From: Ochotona curzoniae
Taxonomy: Eukaryota > Chordata > Mammalia > Lagomorpha > Ochotonidae
Direction: 5' to 3'
Assembly (NCBI RefSeq): GCF_017591425.1
Contig: NW_024465885.1
Location: 36,278,501 to 36,342,500 of the forward strand
Length of the DNA stretch: 64,000 nt
Shown: in pieces, positions 33,105-44,121 of the stretch
Numbering within the stretch: position 1 is the first letter of the stretch
How the letters are laid out: the number at the start of each line of letters is the position of its first letter
Notes under the pieces: generated by a model
Seen by the model: the letters and a program-made list of their open reading frames with translations, nothing else
The model's database searches: none
What the model was told of the DNA's origin: nothing
Made by a program: the position numbers and the translations under genes

Positions 33105-34160
33105 GGAAAGGTCGAGATAGAGGAATATGAGTGGAATAAGTGTTCCAGTTTTGCCTTTTTTCCTCTCCTAATTCCACAAGGGAGAATAGCGCAGAGGGCA
33201 CTCGTTGCACCACGGATGACAAGCACTCATTTGATGATGCCTTAGAGACTGCAATGAGGGGAAGAGTATTGCAAGGATGTTTTAACTTGATTGGTTCTGA
33301 TAGTTTTGAGTTGTTTTGGATTTTATTTTTCAAGGGTTGGCATAATCTTTCCAAGGTCTGTTGGTTGGAAAAGTTCGCTTTAGTGCATCCACAGACCCAG
33401 GAACATGCTGCTGACTTTGCAAGGAGACTTGTCCAACTTATGTTTCTTTCCATCATCTGACAAGGAAGTTGACACATCCTGCTAGCTTGGATGAACTGGC
33501 CAGCATTGCCCTGTGTGCATCTGGGCAAGCTGTCCATTTCACATGTATCAGGAACTAAGGAGCCCTGTCCTGATGCACTCCAAGCTTGAACCACACATCC
33601 TGTGATTTTTCTGGGGTGACTGCAATCTGAGTCTGGTGGTCTAGTTGGAATTCCCTGAAGAAACCTCTCCTGGGGTTTCTTAAGACTTGATTCTTTTATG
33701 CACCAGCCAGTGCAGGGTCATATTTTGTCTGTCAGCTGCACCAGCCAATGCACATACATGCGAATGCAGTTTTCTGGTCAGTTTTGTCTCAGCCCCATAC
33801 CTCATGTGAACTGATGGGTACTGTCACCCATCCCAGCCAGATCACCACAGACCCAGTCCTCATGCTTACCAGTGGGTGGCATGGACTAGTCAAGTTGACA
33901 TCTCAATAATTCTCACCAAGCCCATTTTAGCCAATTTTTGTATATACCAGTTTCTGCTTGAGCTTAGCCCAGCTCAGCTTCCATTCAACTCTCATGCACA
34001 TCCATGGTTGCTGCAGCTTATCTCTGCCTGACGAAATCCAACCTGGCCCTCATGTATGCCAAAGGGTGCCACTGCCCTAACTAACATGGCCTGCCCAAAG
34101 CCCTGGTTCTTGGGTTCAGCAGCAGGAGTCACAACACAGCACTAGACGTTACTCATTTTT
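33105..34160 (-). mobile_element. Lagomorph L1 5' UTR (promoter region), reverse
   Basis: The minus strand reads like recalled rabbit L1 5' UTR monomer sequence: 'ccagatgcacacagggcaatgctggcc', 'cagttcatccaagctagcagg', 'cttccttgtcagatgatgg', and upstream repeating units with 'catgcc/catgagg...ggtgacagtaccc'. Degenerate ~60-65-bp units are visible at 33,690-34,110 on the plus strand as recurring ctcatg...gggt blocks. In active L1s this region is the Pol II promoter. It ends near 33,105 without a recognisable ORF1 in the expected downstream direction. A 164-codon reverse frame (33,100-33,594) runs through it. GC content is clearly higher than the surroundings. Confidence 0.65.
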
Positions 34161-34724
34161 TCAAACATGTTCTCCAATTTTTTTTTTAAGATGGTATAGT
34201 TCCAATTCTTTCTGAATTTATTTTTTTTACATTCATTTTTCCATTAGGCCTAGCCAATTATTTTTAAAGAACACTTTATTTATAGTCTGCAATACTCATT
34301 TGTTTCAACTTTTGTTTTTTTTTTTTTGCTTTGACATTTTGTTTTTTCATTAATTATAAGAGTGTGCTTTCTTGTTTTTCTGAGTAATTATCATAGCTGC
34401 TGGAAATTCCTTCCCTGCTAACTTCAACATCTGGACCATCCTGTAGTTGTTTTATTATTAATCTTCTTCCTTTGTTTATTGAGCATTCTTTTTTCTTCTT
34501 TTGCTAAGTTGCTCTTAACTATCTATTGATAACTACAAATAACACAGATAATCACACTTGATTTGTTCACTTTTATTTTTCAGAGAAGCAACAGCATTGT
34601 AAAAGTTCTTTGTCACTAATATTTCAGAGTGTCCCCTTTTTATATGAGGGTCTCATTTTTAAAACTATTTTGTAACTGAAAGTATTGAAAATGTATAATT
34701 TAAAAATATATAATTACAGGGACT
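34161..34724. other. Unassigned T-rich DNA
   Basis: Several T-runs (34,179-34,188; 34,316-34,328). It may be decayed reverse L1 sequence; not firmly recognised. Confidence 0.35.
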
Positions 34725-34998
34725 GACTTGACGGCATACAGGCTAATCCTTTGGTTTGCCTCTCAAAGATTATACTGGGCAGAGGCGAGTCATACCAAAG
34801 CTATGACCTGGAACCCCAACCTGACTTTCCACATGGGTGTTGGAACCTGAGTATGTGAATCATCTTATTCTGCTTCACCAAACACAGAAACAGGGAGCTG
34901 GATTGGCAGCTGAGCAGCTGTGTCTCAAATGAACACTTGGATAAGGGATGCCAGCATCATGAGTGACTGTCAACTCACTGCTGAACAAGGCTGGCTCC
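34725..34998 (-). mobile_element. Old C-repeat SINE, preceded by a forward head piece
   Basis: About 34,775-34,998 follows a reverse older C-repeat ('gaggcgagtcataccaaagctatgacctgg', 'aacagggagctggattgg', 'gggatgccagcatcatgagtg'). About 34,725-34,774 instead resembles a forward head ('cggcatacaggctaatcctttg'). This may be two abutting copies or a local inversion. Confidence 0.6.
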
Positions 34999-36774
34999 GA
35001 AATATATCGCTCTGCTACATGCTTCCTGAGACATTTGACCCGATATTGAATTGACTTGTTTTCTCCTCAATGACTTCTAAATTATTTGCGTTCCAGAACT
35101 CTATTAGACATGTTTTCTGCAATATTTATTTTCCAATCTCTGACTTAATTTGACAGTGTCTTTCCTAGAATGAGTGTTTAAACTTAAAGAAACCCTATCT
35201 ATCAATCATTTCAATCATGAATCATAACAGCCACAAAGCCATTATCAAACTCTAAATCACTTAAAGTTCTAGGATTTTCTCTTATGTTATCCTGGAAGAA
35301 TAGTTTAAGGTTTTGCTTTTGCTTTTTCATTTTTAGACTTGTATTAAAATTTATGAAGATCATAAATTCTGAGTCTCCATTATTTTCTGTTTTCCTGTTG
35401 TTATTTCAGTACCACCTATTGAAATACTGTTTTTTTTTTTACCAGTTTATTAATTGCAATTCTTTGTTAAAGGCAAAGGTCACTTGACAATATTCATATG
35501 TGAGTACATTTAAGATATTAGGGGCAGATTCGTTGTCTGCAAACAGGCAGAAAGGCACAATATCTTCTGAAAAATATTGGGTTTTCTTGACTGGTTTTTA
35601 AAACTCTGCTCACCAGGAATTTGAACAGGCAAGCAGCAAAAAGTTAATAGCTTGTTTCTTTCTCTAAAATATAATTAACCACTTTTTACACAGAAATAAA
35701 TTTATTATCATGTTTCCCCTTAAAATCGGTCTGCATTTCCTCTATTTATTTCCATCTCAGTATATGGAAATATAAAATTATTACTTTTGTCCTGAAAGAA
35801 AAAAATAACATGTAGATGCTTGGAGGATCTATGAGATTGACAATTGTTCATGTAAATTTCCCAGAACCATATTGCTTATGCAAATATCAGCATAGAAAAC
35901 AGAAAAATTACATAAATTTTAGCAAATGGAAGTTGACACTCCCTAACACACATATCCACACTTTAAGGTACATTCAGTTTCTAAGAAAGAAATTCAAATA
36001 TAATTTAAATGATGCTGAAATTATTGCCTGGATACAACAACAGCAATGGATTGTTAAAACCCAAGTACATATGAGAACAATCAGAATTATGAACTTTCAC
36101 TTACTTATTTGGGAGCTTTCTGTTTGAAAAATGTCCTTTCTAAATTAGTCTCATTTAACTTATCAAATACAAGCACAAAGGGTTAGGCGTACCAGCCAAC
36201 TGATAGATTTTAGACAATGCATGAGGATATTTAACAAGAATTTGTAGTTTAACTACCCTCAGGGAGACTTGATATAGCTGATTTTATGACTTTTGTTTAG
36301 GAATTTCACTTTATTTTTTTTCAAGAGCCATTTATATTAGCGTATTTAGGATTTTAATTCTGTGCATCATAGCTTTCTCTTGTATGTAGTTTTAATCTCT
36401 CTTGTATGTAGTTTTAATCTCTTTGCATGTAGAATTTGACAAAAAATATCATGAGGTATTTTCCTTTTATCTGCTCCTTTTGAAAATTATTTTATCAAAA
36501 ACACTGTAAAGTTTCAAATTTTATGTTGACAAAAGTCTTCACAAATACCCATAAAATCAGTGTGTCCTTTTTGGATATATGTTCAAGAATTTGGAGTTTT
36601 TTCCATGTGACTTTGTTAAATGTGCATCTACACTGGTGACAATTTGTCAAATAATTATGAAATTTTACAAAGGAATTGGCATGTAGCTTAGGTAACTGAG
36701 GGATTTTCAAAAAAAGTTATTATATCAGTGTGATTGTCTTAGAATGTGCAGGTCATAAGACCTGGAGGTATTTT
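34999..36774. other. Unassigned AT-rich DNA with a short tandem
   Basis: No repeat family was recognised. A 22-bp tandem (cttgtatgtagttttaatctct type) lies at 36,376-36,432. The open frame at 35,816-36,127 (103 codons) has no recognisable domain. Confidence 0.4.
36376..36432. repeat. 22-bp tandem, about 2.5 copies
   Basis: cttgtatgtag occurs at 36,379-36,389 and 36,401-36,411, with a diverged third copy near 36,421-36,432. Confidence 0.8.
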
Positions 36775-37130
36775 TTTTTCCTAAAATTTATTTGATTTTT
36801 TTTTTCTTGCAAAGGTGGATGTACAGAGAGAAGGAGAGACAGAGAAAAAAGATCTTCCATCCACTGGTTTACTCCCCAAGTGGCTGCAATGGCCAGAGCT
36901 GACTGATCCAAAGCCAGGAGCCAGGAGTCTCTTCTGGGACTCCCACATGGGCGCAAGCTTTGTGCCATCTTCTATTGTTTTCACAGGCCACAAGCAGTGA
37001 GCTGGATAGGTGAACACAAACTGGTGCCCATATGGGGTCCTGGGTCTTGCAAGGTGAAGACCTTAGCCTCACTAGGCTAATGTTTAAGCCTGACAATAGG
37101 CTGATAATAGCCTGACTAGGCTATTGTTTA
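36775..37130 (-). mobile_element. C-repeat SINE with iterated head
   Basis: A reverse C-repeat body spans 36,779-37,075. The duplication (aggtatttt at 36,766-36,774 and 37,131-37,139) lies about 55 bp beyond the normal SINE head. The extra sequence is made of about three variants of a ~22-bp unit (minus strand: aatagcctagtcaggcta, cagcctattgtcaggctta, attagcctagtgaggctaa). The 5' end therefore looks tandemly iterated inside the inserted unit. Confidence 0.75.
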
Positions 37131-37139
37131 AGGTATTTT

Positions 37140-38559
37140 CTGTATCACTTTGAAAAACTGTCAGAAAAAAGAAGATCCTGTGTTCAAACATAATGATTCA
37201 GCTCCTGGAATACAAATAATAAGACCTCTTGCTACTTAACAGGAATCACTAAATTAAAATTTAAGGATGTAGGGATGCAATAACAATAATTGTGCATGCA
37301 TGGAAATAAGCTTGGAGGTTAATTACAAGAAAGGAGGATTCAGCTGCTTAATTCAAATTATGCTCTTGCAGGTACAAATGTTAGTGATGACAAAATACAT
37401 AAAAGTGCTCCTGTATTCCTACACACTTTAGCAAATAAATGATTTGACATGAAGTCATTTCTGAAAGTCTAAGGTATGAGATTATGGCAGTAATGATGAC
37501 AGAAGAGAAAATAGACATCCCTTGCTACTCAATGTGATGGATCATTTTTAAACAAAGATCTAATAGCTTGCTTTTGAACACCCTTTGTACTCTAAAGAAT
37601 GAATGCTCTTTCATTCAGTTGAGGAAATTCGGTGAATATTGATTGCACTGTTGAACATTAAGGTGATTTAGGGAAATTTTAACTGAAAGGTAAATGATTC
37701 CAAAGTAAGTTAGATAAATTTCATTTTAAGCCTTCAATATTGTTTCAAATTTCTTCTTACTTGCCTGAAATGATTTTATTGGGCTACAAGTTAAAAACTT
37801 TTAAAAAAATGTTTTCAGGCACATGATTTCTTAATATATACTGTTTCACCAATGCTATCAAGACCAGTTTCTTTAAGTAGGAACTATACATGTATGATGT
37901 ATGCAGTTTGCAAAAGCAAGAACATGATCTTGAGGTAAAAATAGAAGTCATTTGGTTTTTAATTATCTCATATTTTCATGGGAGAAAATAAAATGAGATG
38001 GGTTTGTGTTACATCTACATATTCCATTATGATTGTTCAAAATTACCCATCATCTAAAGCAATTGAAAATTTTATTTATATGCTATTTTAAATATTTGAG
38101 ACAGTATGACTTATAGATACATTTAGAGTTTAATAACAAGCATAATATTCTCCTCAGGATATATTATGTAATTATTTATTCATTTCTTGTGTATCTCAGA
38201 GTTCTGTACGATTTTTTAAATGAGTAAAATTATGAAATATTTAATATATTTTAAAGTTACAACTTTCATTTTTAAAAACCAGACATATACTTTGTGAAAT
38301 AACATATGTTTACATCATAACATAGCATTCCACTAATTGAAGAGTTAAATAGAAAATGAACATACCATAGTTCAGCATGAGTATACTCAAGGATCATAAT
38401 AATCAAATGAATAGATGTCTATCAACCATGTACAATAAAATTTAAATTATTTGCAAAAAGGAAGCATATATTTACTCAAGAAAATGTTTTTACCTTTATT
38501 TTTGATGATGTTTACATTGTGGATCAGGGTGGGAAGGGTCAAGGATCACAAGCATTATT
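37140..38559. other. Unassigned AT-rich DNA
   Basis: No feature was recognised in 1.4 kb. Confidence 0.4.
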
Positions 38560-38905
38560 AAAGGCTAGATGTTGGCTTTGACAGTGGACACTGCTTGCTA
38601 TGTGTTATTCCATACAGGCGTGTTCAAGTGCTGGCTTTAATTCTGTTTTCAACCTCCTGTTAACATGCACTCATCGGGGTGCAGTCAGCAGATGATGGCT
38701 CAACTGCTTGAGTTCCTGTCACTCAAATAAGAGACCCCCCAATGAGTCTGTACTGCATGACCTTGCATGGGCTAGCTCTGGCTGTCATGGACATATCGAG
38801 TAGATGGAATCTCTCTCTGCTTCTGCCTTTCTGTTTTTCCTTTCTATACCTGTCTCTTTGCATTTCAGCTTGTGTCTCTCTGCACTTCACATAAAGAGAA
38901 GTAAG
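38560..38905 (+). mobile_element. Old C-repeat SINE
   Basis: Diverged forward copy of the older subtype: 'ttcaagtgctggctttaattctg', 'cagcagatgatggctcaactgcttgagttcctgtcac', 'gggctagctctggctgtcatgg', then CT-rich tail. Confidence 0.7.
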
Positions 38906-39130
38906 TTTCTTTTTGTTACAGAAAAAAATGATTTCACGGTGACTTTGTAGATGTTGGGCTTTCTATGAATATCATGAGATCACAACAAATAACTCATTAG
39001 TCTAAAAATAATAGATTATTGAGAAAGATTAAATATCTGGATGCCCTAACCCTTTTCTCTCTGAAAAAAATTATTTTGTTTTTTCAAATGTAAGGACTAC
39101 TTTAATATTTACGAGTTAGTTAGATGATTT

Positions 39131-39447
39131 TTTAAAGACATGTTTATTTTTTCATTGGGAAGCCAGATATACAGAAAGGAACATCTCCCATCCTTTGGTT
39201 CACTCCCCAAGTAGCCATAATGGCCAGAGGTGAGTCAAATCAAAGCCAGGAGCCAGAAGCTTCTTCCGGGTCTCCCAAATGGATGTAGGGTCCCAATGTT
39301 TGGGCTGTCCTCTACTGCTTTCCCAGGCTATGAGCAAGGAGCTGGATAGGAAGTGGAGCCACTGGGATTAGAACCAAACCAGCATCCATATGGTATACTG
39401 GCATTTGCCAAGAGAGGACTTTAGCCACTGGGCTACCATGCTGGGCC
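39131..39447 (-). mobile_element. C-repeat SINE with duplication
   Basis: Full reverse copy ending 'ccatgctgggcccag'. Flanks agttagatgattt (39,118-39,130) and agttagataattt (39,449-39,461) match at 12 of 13 positions. It carries a short insertion near its B box (ggattagaaccaaaccagc). Confidence 0.93.
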
Positions 39448-39699
39448 CAGTTAGATAATTTAGAAAATAATAATAATTTTGTTAAAGTCTACCTGGCAAG
39501 AAACAAGAAATCTTCATATGTGTTTGAGCATATAGGTACACTTATAAAAACCATTACTACAATCAAGGTAAAAAAAAAAACACATTCATCAGAATGAAAT
39601 GATTTTAATAACAATATTCAGACTAAATAAGAAATGAAATATTTGGTTTATGGAAGTTTCATACTCAGAAGTGTATGACTATAAAATAAATAAATCTAG

Positions 39700-39955
39700 A
39701 GGTATTTTTAAATGTTTTTATTTGTTATTATTATCATTTTGTGAAACAGTTTCATAGGCTTCTGGGATTTCCCTTATCCCCTCCCCAGTTCCCCCTACCT
39801 TATTTCCCCTATATTATTACTATAGTATAGTTCTTCATACTCAGTTATATGTCCATCATTGCGGGCATGGACAATGGCAGAGAGTTCAGCATCCTAGTGT
39901 CAAGATATAGCAAACAGTTTCACGCATCTCTACTTCTAGGGATATTTTTCTTGTG
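39700..39955 (-). mobile_element. L1 3' UTR end, reverse
   Basis: The complement of the L1 3' terminus seen at 6,830-7,070: 'gcttctgggatttcccttatcccctcccc', 'ccctatattattac', 'ccatcattgcgggcatgg', 'cagcatcctagtgtcaagatatag'. 5'-truncated, about 250 bp. Confidence 0.75.
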
Positions 39956-41164
39956 TATATGTTTGAATATACCAGTTGTGATTAATACATAGCATATGAT
40001 TCATTTGTCTCATATGCTTTAGTAACACAAACATTACAGAAAGCATTAATATTTCTATGTATAATATAAACTCTATATAATAAAGTCTGTATTCATATGT
40101 AAGAAAGACAAATAAATTGAGAGGCATTTTGTTCAATAATTAATATGTGAAGGAAGAACCAGTTTCAGCTGTCTGACAGGGAATGTGATGGCCAGCAACA
40201 ATTCAATGGTCACAGATGGTCTTTTTTTTTTCTGGAGAGCTCGTTGTCATTGTATTTGATTGACGAAAGCAGAAACATCAGTTTTAACTGATTCTGAAGC
40301 CTCCCAGTACAGAAGCCTCATCCATGATGACTGAAGTCATGTGGAGATATTAGTAAATGGCATAAATGAGTCACCAGATGCCTCTGATGGCCAAATAACC
40401 ACAAGACAGAGGCTCTTCTTAGGTGTGAAAACAGTTTACAGGTGTATAACAGTTACAGGTGTGTAAATTGTGTTCTGTTAAATTGTAAACTGTTAAATTG
40501 CTGTTAACATTCTATAAGCCATTCAATTTCAACACCAATGCAATTTCTGAACTGCAAGTTATTTTACTTGAATGTAGATTCAAATTCCATATCTTATCAC
40601 ATTACATATTGATTTTCTTATTCCTAAAAAATTCAACACTAAACAACAACAAAAGGAAAAGATTTTCTTCTACTTTGTGAAACACTTGGTCCAAACATAA
40701 ACCACTGCAAAGAATATGAACACCAAAAGTCTGACATTTAAAAATAAAGTGTAGAACCAGAAAAAGGTGGAAGTACAAATGAAAGCCTAAATAATTTATC
40801 TGTTTTCATAGAAGAATCAAGAAGGCAGATGCAAGTAAGTAGTACTGCGATTGAATCCTGAAAGTTGATCACTAACTTACTTAGTAAGATGTATTTTAAC
40901 CCCGATATCTGGTTGTCATAAAATATATGTGATAGTAAATTCTGCTACCATTCTTGCTTTTTTCCTGTGTGAAATTGCTTTTTCTCTTTGTCTTGTGAGA
41001 AAAACATAGCTGGTGGAAATCTGACACATTTGCATGGTTTCTAAAACGAGTTTTCATCACATACATCTTTAAACCTAGGAGTGCACAGCTGACAAAGTGC
41101 TTCAGAAGTCTGTTAGAGTTGCTGACTCCACTCCTGAATCAGGCTTCTCTAGAACAATGGGAAG
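39956..41164. other. Unassigned; short inverted and direct repeats at 40,431-40,500
   Basis: acagtttaca (40,431-40,440) pairs with tgtaaactgt (40,484-40,493), around a duplicated acaggtgtrtaa motif. No gene or family was recognised. Confidence 0.4.
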
Positions 41165-41335
41165 TAGCAGGTGGTGGTTCACCGGGTCCGTTCCCTGTTC
41201 TCTAAGTGAGAGATTGAGCCTGCGTGCTGGGCTCTTGGCATTGGTCCGGTGCACTGCCAGCTGTTGCAGGTTTTAGGGAGACGCAAGAATCTGTCTCTCT
41301 TTCTCTCTCATTTTCAAATCAAATAAATGAAATTG
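41165..41335 (+). mobile_element. C-repeat SINE 3' part, old
   Basis: Body remnants ('ctgggctcttggcattggtccggtgcactgccagctgttgc') and a 'tctgtctctctttctctctcattttcaaatcaaataaatg' tail; the head is absent. Confidence 0.6.
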
Positions 41336-42405
41336 AAAATGCTTGATCTGTTGTCATAACATTAATATAAATGTCAGGAAATGCAAATGTGTTTTCTTGC
41401 ATCAACGTCTATAGACTTTACATTGAGTTTACCAGGAGATTCTTAATGATTTATAAAATATGCCATTGTGTTGTAATCATAATCTAAAAATTCTAGAATC
41501 CAAATCACCTATTGAAATGTTCTCTCGGCCCGTTGTTGAAAAACCTTGCTAAATTCAATTATCTTGTCACCAGATCCAAGATGAAATTTCTCTACCTCCA
41601 GAAAAAAAATTTTTACTCATGCAACAAACTTTTTCTGTAATCTTTCAGGTTTTGTGTTTTTCTCGCATTCTGTCTTCCCTGCTCTTGGCAGCTGAATAAG
41701 TCCCAACTGACATTTGTTCTGTCAGCTCTCTACACTCCCACCACCATACTCAATCCTTGCTCATTCCCCTCCTCTGATGGACATGCCCAAAACTGAGGGC
41801 AATGTTCCCCAGCATCAGGGGTTAGGGAATGTCACTCTGAATGTTTCTTCATATCTCTACAGCCGCGCAGATTGAAAAACTCCTTCTCGACAGCCAGCTG
41901 TTTCCCCTGCTCAGACACTGGGCTGTCCCTCTGCTCTGAGTGTGTAAGTCATCGATACAGTCCTGACATGCAGGAGATAGCTCACAGGCAGATGCAGGAC
42001 CACGCAGATTCACTAACATGCAAGCCTTCTTTATAATGCAACATAGAAATCACATCAAATGAGAGATGGGAATCTATGCCAAGGACTCTAATAAATGGAC
42101 AGGTGACCTAAGGTGACTGACATGTTGGATTCTATCTAAAATGGCATAGTTATCCTCATGGGCACTGTCTTATATCACAGAATCATGTAGTGTCAAAACA
42201 TGCCTATAGATTTCTAGCACAAGTGTCCCAGATATTAGAAACTAGTTCACTTAATAGCTGCCATTAAGAAAACACAAGGCTGGCCTACAAGCAAAAACAC
42301 CCGTTTTTAATGCAGACCAAGCAGCTTTTGTGTCAAAGATTGGGTTTCAAAGAAATCCTCCACCTTCTCTCAACAGAAGCTGGCCGTTGGAAGTGAAAAT
42401 GTCCT
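41336..42405. other. Unassigned DNA
   Basis: 41,640-41,990 is less AT-rich (C/T-rich on the plus strand) but no exon or family was recognised. A possible L1-like piece near 42,020-42,110 is too weak to call. Confidence 0.35.
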
Positions 42406-42724
42406 GGGCCCGGTGCAGTAAGCCTAGCGCCTAAGGTCCTCACCTTTAATGTGCCAGGATCCCACATGGGCACTGGTTCCAATCCTGGCCTCAAGGCTTC
42501 CCTTCCAGCTCCCTGTCCTTGGCCTGGGAAAGCAGTTGAGGACAGCCCAGGGCCCTGGGACCCTGCCCCTGTGTGGGAGAACCCAAGGAGGCTCAGGCTC
42601 CTCGCTTTGGATTGCTCAGTTCTGACCATTGTGGCTGCTTGGGGAGTGAATCAACACATGGAGGATCCACCTCTCTGTATATATGGCTTTTCAATAAAAA
42701 TATACAAATCTTAACAACAACAAC
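42406..42724 (+). mobile_element. C-repeat SINE
   Basis: Full forward copy (head 'gggcccggtgcagtaagcc', near-intact B box ggttccaatcc) ending in an AAC-rich tail. Short flanking match aaatgtcct (42,397-42,405) / aaatgccct (42,725-42,733). Confidence 0.93.
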
Positions 42725-42733
42725 AAATGCCCT

Positions 42734-44121
42734 AAATGTCGAGGAATACCTGAATCAGAGATCTGAAAGCTGTGGATCTTAGGATGGAGCAGCTCTTTGC
42801 TGAGCCTATCATTGATGTTGATGATCATTGATGGTCATTGTTGGTGCTACTGGTAGGAGCAAAATTGTTCACACTTTCTTATCGTTATGCTATATTCTGA
42901 GACCCCATTTTATAAATTCTAGAAATTCTTTCTAGCCAGGTATAGGTTTAACATCCTTTGTCCTTCACCCATGCTACACTTACAATGTTGCCTTTCCTGA
43001 GATGAAAGGTTAGACTAATTTGGTAGATGTTAGCCCATGGGTACAAAAGAGACCAAGGAAAACTGTATTTTTTTCTGTGTGCTGGGAAGAGTAAGCAAGC
43101 CTTGGGAGCAGGGCAGCACCCTACACATCAAAAGTCTGGTTCTCGTTCAATAAACTGGTAAGGCAGGTCCCAATCCCTCCACAGGAGGCAACTTCAAAAT
43201 CTTTGCCATTCTACACCAACCAGGCTTGCACGGCCATTGTAAAGTTCTGGGGGTGACTTTCAGGAATTCCATTCCCAGGAAACTTCCACCTACCAATATC
43301 TGAGACTAGAAAAAGAGAGAAGAAATGGAAGGTTCCCACAGATTATTTCTTTTCATCTAATCATGACTCCAGAAAACTCAGAAGACAAAGACATGTTTTC
43401 ACACAACCATGCAACTCCACTATGTCCCACTCAGTTCCATGATCTTAACCATGACCACTCAAGAAATTACCATCCCCTTTTCCTGTGGAGACTTTCCTAC
43501 AGGACTAGTTCTTCCAGAGTGATTTTATCAAGTGCCTTTACATCTACTCGGCTTTTTATACTTATTCTCATTTCAAATATCTAAAAATTGCTAATATTTT
43601 ATTCTACAAATGACTTCTCTGACCTCTTCTTTCCTGGTCCAACTTCTGGCCTTTTTCGCTTCCCCTTCCTTAAAATACACTCAATTTCATTTTTAAGCAG
43701 GACAAGCAAACCTCACAATGGATAGCTTGCTAACTACCCTCCTCCACCTGTGCCACATTCCCACCACGTGCCTGCCTGGCTCAGCACCCGCGGACAGCTC
43801 TCTACCGCAGGAGAAAAAGAAGCATCATTTTCAGACACGATAAAACTGTCCTTCGAAAATTACCCTGTATCTCCAGCAGATAGGACCGGTGGTCTGTTCA
43901 TGAACTGACCTATACTGAAATGATGATTTTTGGCCCAGTTACAGTCAATATGCCATCCTTAGCCAAGGTCCTTTTGTCATCATAATGACCTCAACCAAGA
44001 CAATAATATTCCTGGGAGACTTTTCTCTTGAGTTCTGTGATTTAATGTTCTGGATTATCAGTCCCTCAAAACACACTCACAGGATTAGATATTGTGCTGT
44101 CTCCCCTAGACTAATAGGGAG
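42734..44121. other. Unassigned, possible retroviral interior
   Basis: It lies upstream of, and on the same strand as, the env remnant, so decayed pol is expected if the provirus was long. I recognised no pol motif. The frame at 43,363-43,584 has no recognisable domain. 43,740-43,810 is locally GC-rich. Confidence 0.3.

Noticed and set aside
33140..33460. 106-codon forward frame
   Set aside because: Antisense to the L1 5' UTR and overlapping the longer reverse frame; no supporting feature.
42020..42120. Possible L1 3' fragment
   Set aside because: Only one short phrase resembles L1; too weak to annotate.
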